Assembly: GCA_026724425.1 (NCBI GenBank)
Contig: JAIUCV010000401.1
Span: 62,001 to 126,000 of the forward strand
From: Erythrophleum ivorense
Lineage: Eukaryota > Streptophyta > Magnoliopsida > Fabales > Fabaceae
Direction: 5' to 3'
DNA length: 64,000 nucleotides
Positions 24,420 through 36,046 of this stretch are shown here, piece by piece. Under the pieces are notes generated by a model. It did not search any database, was not told the DNA's origin, and saw only the letters and a program-made list of their open reading frames with translations. The translations under genes were made by a program, and so were the position numbers. Within the stretch, counting starts at the first letter, position 1, and every line of letters begins with the position of its first letter.

Positions 24420-25290
24420 GAGGTAAAAGAGGGTATAGATGAGATTCTCGAAGTGAGAGAGTTCCCAAAGATATTCCTTAAAGAGATTAGCGGACTACCC
24501 CTAGAGAGAGAAGTAGAATTTCCTATAAATATTGTACCTAAAGCAAGTCCAGTGTCTAAGGCCCTGTATAAGATGACTCCCATTGAGCTAGCTGAGCTTA
24601 AGAAATAGATAGAAGAACTCTTAGAAAAGGGTTTTATCAGACCCAGTGTCTCGCCGTGGGGAGCTCCAATTTTATTGGTAAATAAGAAAGACGGGAGCCT
24701 TAGGCTATATATAGATTACCAGGAACTCAATAAGATAACCATTAAGAATAAGCACCCTTTCCCTCTCATAGATGACGTCCTAGATCAATCAGTATTTTCT
24801 AAGATAGACTTCAGGTCAAGACACTATTAGCTTAGAATAAAGGCTAATGATATTCCCAAAACAGTGTTTAGAACTAGATACGGGCATTATGAATTTTTAG
24901 TTATGCCCTGTGGGTTAACGAATGCACCTGTAATATTCATGGATTATATGAACAGAGTCTTCAAGCCATACTTAGATAGATTTGTAGTTGTCTTCATAGA
25001 TGACATTCTCATCTACTCAAAAAGTAGAAAAGAACATGAGTAGCACCTTAGATTATCCTTGGAGACCCTGAGAGAAAGACAGCTATATACTAAACTTAGT
25101 AAATGTGTGTTTTGGCTCACTGAAGATCAATTTCTTGGTCATGTGATCTCCCAGGCAGGGGTTGCAGTACATCCCCATAAGGTAGAGGTAGTATTATAGT
25201 GGGAGAGACCTAAGATAGTAACAGAGATCAGAAGTTTCCTAGGTTTAATAGGTTACTATAAGAGGTTCATTTAGGGCTTTTCTCAGATAG
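24420..25290 (+). pseudogene. A4 reverse transcriptase
   Basis: Conserved RT blocks appear in order: FPKIFLKEISGLP linker, ELLEKGFIRPSVSPWGAP (about 24612-24665), NKKDGSLRLYIDYQELNKITI, SKIDF, FRTRYGHYEFLVMP, LTNAPVIFMDYMNRVF, the catalytic FIDDILIYSK (from about 24993), KLSKCVFWL, FLGHVIS and FLGLIGYYKRF. Compared with A6 the LDQ...SVFSKID segment is 12 bases shorter, and a further +2 frameshift near 25290 separates RT from RNase H. At least five TAG stops replace expected Gln (for example after ELKK, at Y-stop-LR, EHE-stop-HL, VL-stop-WE and FI-stop-GF). Confidence 0.92.
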
Positions 25291-25319
25291 AGCGATACCA
25301 CTGACCTGGCTCACTAGAA

Positions 25320-25800
25320 AGAATGTACTATTTGTGTGGAATGAAAAATGTAGGAGTAGTTTTTAAGAGTTAAAGTACAAGTTAACCATGGCCCTAGTTT
25401 TAGTACTCCTTGACCCTAGAGAGACTTTTGTAGCCTATAGTGATGCTTCTAAGAAAGGGTTAGGATGTGTGCTTATGTAGAAAGGCCGAGTGGTAGTTTA
25501 TGCTTCTAGATAGTTCAAACCTCACAAGGAAAATTATCCTACACATGACCTAGAGTTAGCCACAGTGGTGTTTGCTTTGAAAATATGGAGACACTACTTA
25601 TATGGAGCAGCTATAAAAATTTACAGTGACCACAAGAGCCTTAAATATTTATTTGAACAGAAAAAGCTGAATATACGATAGTAGAGATGGTTAGAATTTC
25701 TGAAAGACTATGATTTCACCTTGAAATACCATCCCGGTAAGGCTAATATGGTAGCTAATACCCTAAGTAGAAAATCCATGCACATGCCCTGTATGATGAT
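25320..25800 (+). pseudogene. A4 RNase H
   Basis: The frame shows VAYSDASKKGLGCVLM with the first catalytic Asp, then VVYASR, ENYPTHDLELATVVFALKIWRHYLYG with the Glu, IYSDHKSLKYLFEQK with the next Asp, and LEFLKDYDFTLKYHPGKANMVA. These are the standard RNase H words of Ty3/gypsy Pol. TAG replaces Gln after LM, after SR and twice in R-stop-stop-RW. It lies downstream of RT and upstream of the integrase. Two one-base deletions relative to A6 (near 25905 and 25925) separate it from the integrase frame. Confidence 0.88.
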
Positions 25801-25979
25801 CAGAGAGCAAAAATTGATTAAGAGATTTAGAGATATGAGTCTCTCATGTGAGGTGCATTTAGGGAAGTTATTAATGAGTAAAACCTGAATAGAAAATGAC
25901 CTGAAGATCAGATAAGAAAGGCCCAGTGAATAGATGACCATGTAAATAAGATTAGAGTCCAAATAGCTCAGGGTAGCAT

Positions 25980-27140
25980 TCAGGAGTTCAATCTGTCTGA
26001 GGATGACATTGTGAGATACAGGGATAGGCTATATGTTCCTAGAGATACAAAAATTAGAGAGAAAATATTAGATGAAGCACATAAGAGCAAGTACAACATT
26101 CATCCAGGTAGTAATAAAATGTATCAGGACTTAAAGAAAATGTTCTAGTGCCCTGGAATGAAAATAAACATAGTAAAATATGTCACTCGATATTTAGTAT
26201 GCCAGAGAGTTAAAATAGAACACTAGAAATCACTGGGTTACTTTAGCCCCTTGATATTTCGGAGTAGAAATGAGATAGTATAGCTATGGATTTTATCATG
26301 GGTTTACCTAGAACATCATCGGGGCATGATGCAATATAGGTAATAGTGGATAGATTAACAAAGTCAGCATATTTTCCAGCCATGAAAGCCATTTATACCC
26401 TAGATAAATTAGCCCAGCTATAGATACAGGAGATAGTTAGATTACATGGTGCACCTAGGAGCATAATTTTAGATAGAGATCCCAAATTCACATCGAATTT
26501 CTAGAGATCATTATAGGATGCCCTAGGTACCAGACTCAGATTTAGTACTGCCTATCACTCCCAAATAGATAGACAGATAGAGAGAACCATCCAAACCCTA
26601 GAAGACATGTTAAGGGCATATGTCTTAGAAATTAAAGGAAATTAGGATACACACTTGCCTCTAGCAGAGTTTTCCTATAATAACAGTTATCATATAAGTA
26701 TACAGATGGCACTATATGAGGCATTGTATAGGAAGAAGTGTAGGTTTCTAATTTATTGGGTTGAGCTAGGAGAGCAGAGCCTTATAGGCCTTGAGTTAGT
26801 GGACTAGACTTCTAGACAGATTGAGACCATCAGAAAGAAACTCTTGATGACCCCGAATAGACAAAAAAGTTACACAGATAAATATAGACGGTCGTTAGAG
26901 TTTAAGATTGGAGACCATGTCTTCATTAGAGTGTCTCTAGTCACAAGGATAGGTCGGTCCATTAAAAGTAAAAAGCTCAGTCCAAAATACATAGGTCATT
27001 TCCAGATTCTTGATAAAATAGGACCTATGGCTTACAGACTAGCCCTTCCCCCCAACCTAAGTCAAGTACACAATGTATTCTATGTTTCACAGCTCAAAAA
27101 GTACCAGCCCAACCCCTCACATGTCATAGAATATGAGAAT
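25980..27140 (+). pseudogene. A4 integrase
   Basis: An N-terminal HHCC-type zone (HKSKYNIHPGSNKMYQDLKKMF, then LVCQRVK, with one Cys of the CX2C pair apparently lost) is followed by the catalytic core. The core shows IAMDFIMGLP (first Asp about 26289), VIVDRLTKSAYF, LDRDPKFTS (second Asp about 26471), FSTAYH and IERTIQTLEDML (Glu about 26578). The C-terminal part has RKSYTDKYRR-, LEFKIGDHVFIRVS, KLSPKYIGHFQILDKIGPMAYRLALPP and VHNVFYVSQLKKYQPNPSHVI. The last 100 codons (26844-27146) are open. Elsewhere TAG replaces several Gln and Trp codons. The family's role is insertion of the cDNA into the genome. Confidence 0.9.
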
Positions 27141-27144
27141 GTGT

Positions 27145-27325
27145 AGTTACAGGATGATCTATCATATATAGTATTTCTAGATCAGATCGTGGATGTTAGA
27201 CTCAAGTAGTTACGGAATAAGACGATACTACTAGTGAAAGTGGTTTGGAAGGGGTTATCTCATGAAGAAATTACATGGGAGCTAAAGGAAGATATGAGGA
27301 AGAAATATCTAGAACTCTTCCTATA
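27145..27325 (+). pseudogene. A4 integrase C-terminal chromodomain-like tail
   Basis: After YENV the reading goes on as DDLSYIVFLDQIVD, LRNKTILLVKVVWKGLSHEEITWE and MRKKYLELFL, ending at a stop at about 27325. The LRNK..., VKV.W, E(E).TWE and M...Y..LF words are those of the chromodomain-type tail in plant chromoviruses. It has internal TAG stops. Confidence 0.75.
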
Positions 27326-27361
27326 AGGTATGTTATCTAAATTTCAAGGAAGAAATTTTTT

Positions 27362-27375
27362 AAAGGGAGGTGAAT
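27362..27375 (+). promoter_or_regulatory. A4 polypurine tract
   Basis: AAAGGGAGGTGAAT lies directly before the 3' LTR start TGTAATATC (27376). It is purine-rich with a single T, the usual position for plus-strand priming. Confidence 0.8.
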
Positions 27376-27926
27376 TGTAATATCTAATTTTCATTAAACA
27401 ACAGAAACAGATGCATTTTCAAAGCAAGTCCCCTAAAATGAATTAGTTAAGGTCTCAAAAAATTTGAGTGGCATTCTAGGCTCCTAAAAATGAGAATTCT
27501 AGACTTAGACAGAAAGAAAAATAGAGCTAGAATAAAGAAATAAATTCTCACAAAAAACGTATGAAACGTAATGGGATTTTCATAATTTAGAGCAATTTTT
27601 AGAATTCACACAGGAGGGCTTTTTAAACAAAAGTTCTAAATTCTCTGGGGTTCTCAAAGGCCCTAAAAACCATGGGAAGTCTCGGGACAGTTAAAACCCC
27701 TCTGGTGGATGTTTTCTAATGTCAATGTACTTGAACTTTAACAGATTCGTTTGGGAAGATTTTAGATTTGATTTGAGTGATTTCAAAGGCATTTTACTAA
27801 ATTGGGAATCTAGATTTTATAATAGAAAAGATGGTTCTCAAAAAGGAGCTAAAACAAATTAGAAACGAAAATGCCAAAAATCAAGGACAAAACGAGAATT
27901 TTCATAAAAGCCATTCTCCTCCACCA

Positions 27927-27936
27927 ATATATATAG
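27927..27936 (+). promoter_or_regulatory. A4 3' LTR TATA box
   Basis: 'atatatatag' is at the position equivalent to 16787 in the 5' LTR, followed by the conserved 'ctcactctcccattcacttag'-type segment. Confidence 0.65.
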
Positions 27937-30889
27937 GATGCCTCACTCTCCCATTCACTTAGCCTTATATTTTTCTACCCTAAACCAAAGAAGAAATCCT
28001 AGGAGAGTCGAACACCAAGGGAAGAAGAAGGAAAAGAGAAATCAAAGCTTGAAGGTACAGAATTTTGATAGTTTTTCATGCTTTCTTCCTTCCAAACCTC
28101 ATCTCCTCCATTCTCTTTTATTTCCTTTGATTATAATGAAGTTTATAAATCTGTTTTAAGGGAGAAAATAAGGGGAAATTCGGATTTGAAGAGAGGAGCC
28201 CAAAGAAGACAAGATTCAAGTGAGAAAATAAGGAAAAACAAGGTAATTTCTTCTTCCATGGTTGATACCCCCTTGCTCCTATTCTCTGCCCATTTTGCCC
28301 CACTTAAGAAGTCTTAGGAGGGGCTTGGTTTTTAGGTATAACTAGGATTCTTAGGAAAAAGGTGTGGAGATTAAGAATATGCAAAGAGAATTAACAAATA
28401 ACCATGAAATTTCAAGATGCAAAATCTAGGGTTTCAAGTGTTCCTTACAAAGTATGATTTTATGCAATAATTCCTAAACTTAAATAAGTTTTTGAATGAG
28501 CTCCTAAGATCCCTAGAAGTCTCCCCATGTGCTTCCTCCATCAAGAAAACAAACCAAAGTCCATAAAGCCTAAAATCTTCCATAGCCTCGACCTAAAGGG
28601 GTTTGTGTACCTAGGGAGAGTTTTAAATTTTTATAAGCCCATTTTTGAGTCATATATGATGAATGAATATGAGGGGAAGCCTTGAAAAAATTTAGAAAGC
28701 CTTTAGAGGAATGAGTTAGTGCTTTATGTTTCATAATATAACCTAAAGAAGCAATATGCAGTTAGACTCTTTATTTTAATTGTGTGACAACTCCAAAAGG
28801 CTTAAAAGGATTCAAGAATCATATTTAAAAGGAAAGAATGGAACCTAAAATTTATTTTATGGGTGTTGCTTTATTAGGTGCATTTTTGAAACCATAAAGG
28901 GGTTTATAGGTTAAGCTAGTGTGTGAGGAAGTTGTGTGGCCTTAGAATTAATTCTATGAACCTAATTTGCTTCCATAAATTGTGTTTAGGCTAAGAGAAA
29001 TCATTCCCATACCTTTGTGTGTGTGAGGTCAAGGAAGCAAGAGGAAATCCAAGAGAAAAAGTGTGTGGTTGCATCTAAGGTAACTCTCTACACCTTTTCT
29101 CATGCATAATTGCTTGCTTTACTTATCTTTGAATGTGTGTATGTGTATTTCAAACCATAAAAATGTTCTAGCATGAGCTCTTACTCCATGGTACCATGAT
29201 GATACATTATGTTTCTAAATGATGGTTATAATATTTGTTTTGGTTTGTTTGAGCATGGTGAGGTGAAGAACCCTTAGCCATGGTGAGGATGAGCCAAGAA
29301 CCCTTAAGATTGTTGAGACAAGTAAAAGGTCTACTAAAAGTAAGGTTGACTCCTAAGAGTAAGGTTGAGTCCAAGAACCTCTTAATGAATGGGTGAGGCA
29401 AATCCACTTGCTTGGCAAGCCTTTGTATGCTATGTATAACTTGTTCAAATGTTGAAAATACTTCTTGAATGTTTACACATAACAATATGGCCATGCATGC
29501 ATTTGTAAGACTTGTTTTGCATCTTTTATGTGTGATTGAATGGGAAATGAGCTGTTGGGATTCTTTGAATCTTATTTTCTTCTCTCCAATATTCTAACAT
29601 GCTAGGTGGAGCAAGAGAGCAAGGGAATGAAAGCCAATCACATGAGAAATGAGAGCTTGACACTAAAGTGCATGAATTTGGGCTACTTTAAGGCTTTATG
29701 AATGATAATTAATGTAATCTATTATTGTCTAAGACCCATGACGTCTTGAACATGTATGATTATGAATATATGTGATGCATAAATGGAGGTTATGTTATGT
29801 GACCATTAAAATATATATTGTGTATGAAATGGCAAATTTTGCTTCTTGGAAGTTTGATGCATTAGTGTATAAGTGGAAGTGAAATGGCCAAATTAAGATG
29901 CATGAGATTTGGAACCACTTGGGCAGCTCATACAAGTTATAATCATGCTTTTAGACTTGCCCAAAAGGTGCAAACATCAAGAAAAACCATTTGGACATTT
30001 TGGTATCCTATATGGAGCATAAATTGATTATATTAGAAACCTATACCACTTTTCATCCAAATGAGCTCTTTTTGATCTAAGATTTGGCATGCAATTAGAG
30101 CTTATTGAGAGCTTTCTGGGAAGCTAAAGAATAGAATTTTTGGAAGTCTAGAGAATATTTGGTAAATTTTCAAATTTAGGAAAAGTTCTAGTTTTGATCT
30201 TATGTACTATTCACTCAGGTCCGAAAATGATTTCTATCACTCAGGGCCCCAAATGATGTCCAATTGCCACAAAAGTTTACATGAAGAAGCTAGACATTCC
30301 CAGACATGTGCCAACTAGAAGAACCCCATTTTTATGCCTAGAGAGGGAGATATAAATTTTTAAAGATTTTGTCCAGTATTAGGTGCTCAAACTGACCTCT
30401 GGTAATTGTTTGTTTGGTTTTCGAGGTCTGGACGTGCCTGAACTAGATGAAATTATATTTTTCCCCTAGATAATATCTATATATTTCTAGATTGGTATCA
30501 TGTGCATAGATTGGATTTTTTTTGGAATTAATTAGACATTTTTTAATTTGTTGTAGAAACCTGTGATAGTACCAGTGGACGCGCCAAACCTCTGGATATT
30601 TTCAAATGTCAAATGTCTTCTATGTTATATTTCATGGTTTGGACATATTTTTATCATAAATTAGACATGTGTAACTTTTCAAAATGGCTAAGAATGAATG
30701 ATTTTTATTTTTTAGAATTAGTTATGATTTTTCAAAGTTGTGACAGAGAAAAGGAAATTCTGGCCGAAAATACATATATGAATTTTATGCTTCCCTTTGC
30801 TTTCCACGAGTTGTAGGCCACTTTTGGTGATGGAAATGAGTTTGTATCCATGTAATTAAATATGAGAATATGATATATGAGCTCACATG

Positions 30890-33592
30890 TGTGACCAACC
30901 CTACCTTCTAATCATTGTAATTATGGTTAAATACGAGATTATTAGTTAATGATCAAGGTTTGAGGTCATTATATTTTACCGCATTACGAAAATATGAGGG
31001 AATTTGAACCTTGATGTTAGGGTCATCACCATGCCACCTTAACAAAATAAAATGTGCATAAAAGAAATCTTACTACCATAAGAGACTCATGATTTAATCA
31101 TCCATTAATTTCAACACTCATAACCTCCCGGCTTGTACTCTTGAATCATTCCCCAAATTTCACAAATCTCGCCGCGGCGAGTTGGACCTTCGCCGTGGCC
31201 AACCTATGTGGCACCGCGGTGGAAATGCTTCCTGGAACTTCTACTTGACTCCCAGAATTCTCGCCTCGATGTAATATATTCGCGCCGCGGCGAGTTTTGC
31301 CTCTGTCCAACACAAATTTTACTTTTTCGACTCGCGCCGCGGCGGGAAACACTGAGCCGCGACGGGTTTTGGTTCTGTTAACCCCCTGGGTGAATCTTTC
31401 GGCTTCGCGCCGCGGCGAGGTTCGTTGCGCCGCGGCGCCTTTTGGCTCTGTCTCTACTTTGGCCGCGGCGAAGCCTTCTTGGCCGCGGCGGGATTCCCTT
31501 TGTGACCATTTTACTCGAATTTCACCCTCTACACTCCAATTCTCACCTTAGCAACACTCTGGGTCCACCTACCCTTGTTTTAAGTGATCCTAATGGCGCT
31601 TATCTACCCTATTTACCCCATCAATCTATCCATTACCATTGTGAAACTCAAATGTCACTTCCTACTTGTTCCACTAACTCATACCAACAAACTCATAAAT
31701 AAGTGGCAGCAAGATCACATACATTATCAGCAATTTACATCCCATGCAAGTTTCATAAAGATTCCATTCAACAATAGCTTACCTCTAAGGCATCATATGA
31801 CTACAATCCTCATATGGTAATCCATATTAGAATTCCAGCAAAACCACATACATATATACATAATGCTATAAGTTCATACATTGATATTCCACTATGATGT
31901 ACTCTAAATCCTTAACGGTTACATTTCAATCAAGCAAAATATAAATGCCTACACTTGGCAACATGATTACATGATGATGCTGTGTAAACTAATAACAAAA
32001 ATTGCATCTATCTTACTCTACTCAGACCAAGTGTAGCTCCTCACACCCGGCCTCAGCTCATGGATGTTCATCCACTTGCTTACCCTTATCCTTACCCGAG
32101 GAACTTTCACCTGAAATGTTAATCCCATAAAACGGGGTGAGATATGAATCTCAGTAACCAAGGCAATTCCATTATATATCCAGTTTAATTACCATATATG
32201 CATAATCAAAAACAACATCAGAATCATATCCATTATGACAGCAAATGAAACAATTAGGCTATCATGATTACTATCCCATACTAGCAATCATATTATCACA
32301 TGTTAAAGGCCATTAACACGGAGAGGCCCGTCCACAGCACCTACTCCTCATTGAGCACAACCGGGGCTCAGTGCATCTGGGGTTTGATCATAACCCGGAG
32401 CTTGATCATAGCACATGCACGGGTGGCAGCCGCACCACAGCTCCACCATGGACTCACAAGGTCCAATCACAAATTAACAGATAGCCAACCAATTCATTCA
32501 GCATTTTTCAATCAATCATATATAGTAACATATGGAATTAAATCAAATATACACATGGAATTGATATAAACCCGGTTACCTCACTTGTAGACACTTGTAA
32601 AAATCACCAATGTGCAGAATTCCTCCTATAACCATAACATCACATAATTACTACTCTAATTCATCATTAATAATCATAATCAGTACCTAAGGAATTTAAA
32701 ATACCAATGACTACCCAAGAATCATTTACCCAGCCACAACAAGTCCCAATTTCGGATTTAAGTTTCCTCCACCAGAAAACTCAATATTCCACCCAAAATC
32801 CTAAGCAAATTCGTACATAAATTAATACCCATTTTATAAATTAGCTATGGGGGTCCCAAATTAACCATTAAAGCATCAAAATGGAGGGTTTAAACTCACC
32901 CAAAGTCAGTCCTAATCCCAACCTACGAATTTCATCAAGAAAACCCCCAAACACTTACATTTCAAATTTTGGGTAGGATGAAAATGCTCTAAATGAAAAA
33001 CTAATCGGGCCAAATTAAAGAGAAAGATGAGGGGATTAAGTTGTGTAACTATTACCTTGGCTGAATCTTGCTCTAAGTATGAGAAAATGCAGAATTTTGG
33101 TCCCAAACCCTAGCCTCCTTCTCCACCTCCGATTTTGCCTCTTGAATCTTATGTTTCAGCAAGTGAGTAAGTGGGTGGGGTATTAGGGGTTTAAGTTGGG
33201 TCAAGTATGGGTCATGGGCTGCTCCAAGATCCATCTCCACTTGGGCTTCAGATTTTAACTTATTGGGCCATGTTTTTGGAGTGTTGGGCTGCAGAATTTG
33301 TTGGGCCAGTTTTATGCATTTGGGTTGCTGAAATTTAATTGAGTTTGGGCCAAGTTTGAGAAGCTTAAGAATTTTAGGTCCGCACATAATCCATTAGGCC
33401 TCTATTAACCTCTTTTCATGATCTATTAATTTAGGCCTAGATAGAGTTTCTATCCCAATAAATCTCAAACCCATATTAATAATTTATCTCTCTAAAGTCT
33501 CCATTCACTTAACTTGCCCGATGAGCCCATATTAATTACTCTTAGTTAATTCTAATCCATGATAATACCTTAATTAATTATGGGGTCTTACA
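30890..33592 (-). mobile_element. B2: family B solo LTR
   Basis: This 2703-bp LTR reads TGTGACCAACCC...GGGGTCTTACA on the plus strand, which is the reverse of the B orientation set by the B1 PBS. It has the perfect TSD ACATG (30885-30889, 33593-33597) and lies within the A4 3' LTR. Removing it restores 'gagctcacatgggccacatgat', as seen in the 5' LTR (gagctcacatggtccacgtgat). It contains the best preserved CCGCGG array and the GC-rich conserved block near 32300-32480. No internal domain accompanies it. Confidence 0.93.
31170..31492 (-). repeat. CCGCGG-rich irregular repeat array in B2
   Basis: Eight exact CCGCGG palindromes (31172, 31214, 31285, 31337, 31410, 31430, 31463, 31483) plus near variants sit in about 320 bp. 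They are usually embedded as GCCGCGGCG followed by AGTT, AAGC or similar. Spacing is irregular, about 20-70 bp. The surroundings are A+T-rich, so this is a sharp CpG-rich island inside the LTR. Confidence 0.85.
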
Positions 33593-33749
33593 ACATGGGC
33601 CACATGATACCGAATAGAATTTTCATACGTGACACAACGCTAAAATATTCATTATTTTTATGCTATTTTCTTGCTTCTTCCATGAAATGCTTGATGTTAA
33701 ACATGGAGATAGTATGAAATGAGCTAAGAAATTATGGTCTTACACATTC

Positions 33750-35854
33750 TGTTACCTCCCTAGGTGAAATTTTCATCTTGCCTCACGATGAGACATCCCT
33801 CGCCACGCCGCTCCTCTCTTCTAACTGACTCGTGGCTGTGACTCAGCTATTGTTGGCCACAGCGTGACCCTCTTTTGCACCTATACCTCCCAAATTTCAT
33901 CCCATATACTTCAAATCTCCCCTTAGCAACACTCTAGGTCATTCTACCTTAATTTATAAGGCTTTAATGGTATTCAGCTGCCTAATATACTTAGCATGTC
34001 TCTCATTACCAAACCAAATCCTTTGTGTTAATTCCTACTCATCTACTATCATACATCAACAATTCATATATCAATGACAGCAAAAAGGATTCATAACTAC
34101 TAACATCATCATCTAAATACAAATTCTAATATAGGCTCCATGCATTATCAGTCTAAAACAACAATTAAGGTATCACATGATTACATTCTCAGATAATAGA
34201 CCATATCTTAGGATCAACAAAGTTCTATATCAAATATACAAGTGCATACATCAAATTCCAAGTTGCAAAAAGTCAAACTCTCTATTAGTTACATCATTGT
34301 TTACCAAACACAAAACACCTATACTTGGCAACATAATTACATGATGATGATGCTATACAAATGAATAACAAAAATAGCATCACTTCTAAATTAGATCCAT
34401 CCAAGTGTAGAATTTCCCACACATGGTTTTAGCTCATGGATGTTCATCCACTTGCTTTCTTTATCCTTAACTGAAGGACCTTCACCTAAAATAGTTAGTC
34501 CATGAAATGGGGTGAGATACAAATCTCAATAACTAAAGGCAAATTCCATTCATGTATTCCAATTTAATTAATATATGTGCATGAAATCATATAAGTATTA
34601 GAAAACATACTAGTCATATTAGCAAATGAAATAATTAAACTATCAGTGACTATTATTAAAGGCCATTAACACTAGGAGAGGCTTGTCAATGGCACCCAAC
34701 TCCCTAATGAGCACAACCTAGTCTTAATGCATATAAAGGTCTGATCACAACCTGATATCCGATCAAAGCACAAGGCACGGGTAGCAGCCACACCATAGCT
34801 CTGCCATGGACTCACAAGGTCCAATCACAATATATCAAATAACTAACTATTCATTTAGCATTCAAAATCATACATATGCAACAAATATAAGATTAAAGTA
34901 GATATATGCATGGAATTAACATTAACCCCAGTTACCTTACTTGCAGACAATTCTTTAAGAGCCAACCTCTATGCTAGTTCAACCTATAGACACAAAACTA
35001 GACCATTACTATTCCTAATCATCATTTATAGTAGCAAACTCAATTCTCAAAGAATTAAACCACAAAAGACTACCTAGAGAACACTTACCTAGCCACTACA
35101 AGAACCAAATTTAGATTTTGGTTGTGCCTACACCAATAACATCAGAACAACATTTCAAATTCTGGGCAACTTTGTACAAAATCACCACTTATATCATAAA
35201 TCAGTTATAGGAGTCCTAAACTAATAGAAAATGCATCAAAATGAGAGGTTTTATACTTACCCAATATGCCTCATAAGCTTAACCTCAGAAAATCCTCCAA
35301 GAAAACATCAAATAACCAATATCAGATTTGATGTGTAGGTGAAAATGATTAAATAAAAAAACCAATTAGGTCAAATTGAAGAGGAAGAGGAGAGGATTAA
35401 GTTATATATAAGTTACCTTGGCCAAATCTTGCTTTAAGAGTAAGAAATGATGGATTTATGCCAAAAACCTTAGCCTCCACCTTAAACCTCTAAAAATTTC
35501 CCTTTGCCTCTTGTGTTTCTGAATTTAAGTGAATGGCAAGTAGTTTCTCTTAATGTTTAAGTGAGAAATGGGCTAACCCATTAGCCCAAAGTCTAATTAG
35601 GCTCCTTCCTAATTACTAGGCCTTGGTTTGATCAATTGGGTTACATAACTTCTAGGATTTTTAATGGGGTTCTATGCTTCTAGCTCACTAAATCAGATTG
35701 GCCCATTGTTAAGTAGTCTCTCTTAGGCTAAGTCCCACAATAGGAAGTTTGGTCCTCTAAAAAATATAACTGGGCCTCTATTAGCATTTATCCATGACAT
35801 ACTTAAATTAATTATGAGCCTAGTTTGAGTTTCTAACCTAATTGAATATTTAAA
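33750..35854 (-). mobile_element. B1 5' LTR, piece 2
   Basis: This continues the B1 LTR after A4. It keeps the family B blocks in order: a decayed GC repeat zone (33777-33870, with cgccacgccg and gccacagcg), the 'ctcatggatgttcatccacttgctt' block (34434), the GC-rich conserved block (34665-34830) and the 'aaatgcatcaaaatg' block (35230). It is cut by A5 at 35855. The TSD TTAAA of A5 is at 35850-35854 and 41853-41857. Confidence 0.85.
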
Positions 35855-36046
35855 TGTAATGTTCGATTTTCATTAAAATGATAAAAATAGATATATTTTC
35901 AAAGTAGGTTCTTTGAAATGAGTTGGTTAAGGTCTAAAAAATTTAGAATAATAATCTATACATTAAATAAATGAATTTAGGAGGTCGGAGGTACCTGGAA
36001 CAGAAGCTAAAATGGGCAGACAAAAATTAACAAAATGGTTACGAAA

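Larger units (their letters stand above)
16239..33744 (+). mobile_element. A4: full-length family A Ty3/gypsy chromovirus (with nested insertions)
   Basis: This is a complete element: 5' LTR, PBS, gag-PR-RT-RNase H-IN with chromodomain-like tail, PPT and 3' LTR, flanked by the perfect TSD CATTC (16234-16238, 33745-33749). After removal of the Tat-like solo LTR in the 5' LTR and the B2 solo LTR in the 3' LTR, the two LTRs are 3662 and 3661 bp. The internal region is 4797 bp. PBS type, domain order (IN after RNase H), the double Cys/His Gag motif, the LRNK...VKV.W...EE.TWE tail and the long LTRs point to the Tekay/Del chromovirus clade. The element is dead, with many TAG stops and at least four small frameshifts. 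Confidence 0.93.
27376..33744 (+). mobile_element. A4 3' LTR (contains B2 solo LTR)
   Basis: It starts TGTAATATCTAATTTTC and ends AATTATGGTCTTACA (33744). The right TSD CATTC follows, and then the second piece of the B1 LTR. Net length without B2 and its TSD copy is 3661 bp, against 3662 for the 5' LTR. It retains the TATA box (27927-27936), the donor-like sites, the 30-bp repeats (about 29255-29415) and the distal duplication. Compared with the 5' LTR it shows frequent scattered substitutions, so A4 is not a recent insertion. Confidence 0.92.

Noticed and set aside
26844..27146. 100-codon open frame as an independent small gene
   Set aside because: It is the C-terminal part of the A4 integrase, in frame with the catalytic core and followed by the chromodomain-like tail.
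31170..31492. CpG-rich island as promoter of a host gene
   Set aside because: The island repeats at the same place in every family B LTR and no gene follows it.
31297..31551. Open frame of 84 codons rich in Ala and Arg
   Set aside because: It is produced by the CCGCGG array of B2 and does not persist in B3 or B4.
30890..33592. Reading B2 and B4 as plus-strand LTRs starting TGTGAC
   Set aside because: The B1 primer-binding site at 15574-15585 sits next to the TGTAACAACCC-side end on the minus strand, so GTCGTCACA is the LTR 3' end and these copies are minus-strand.
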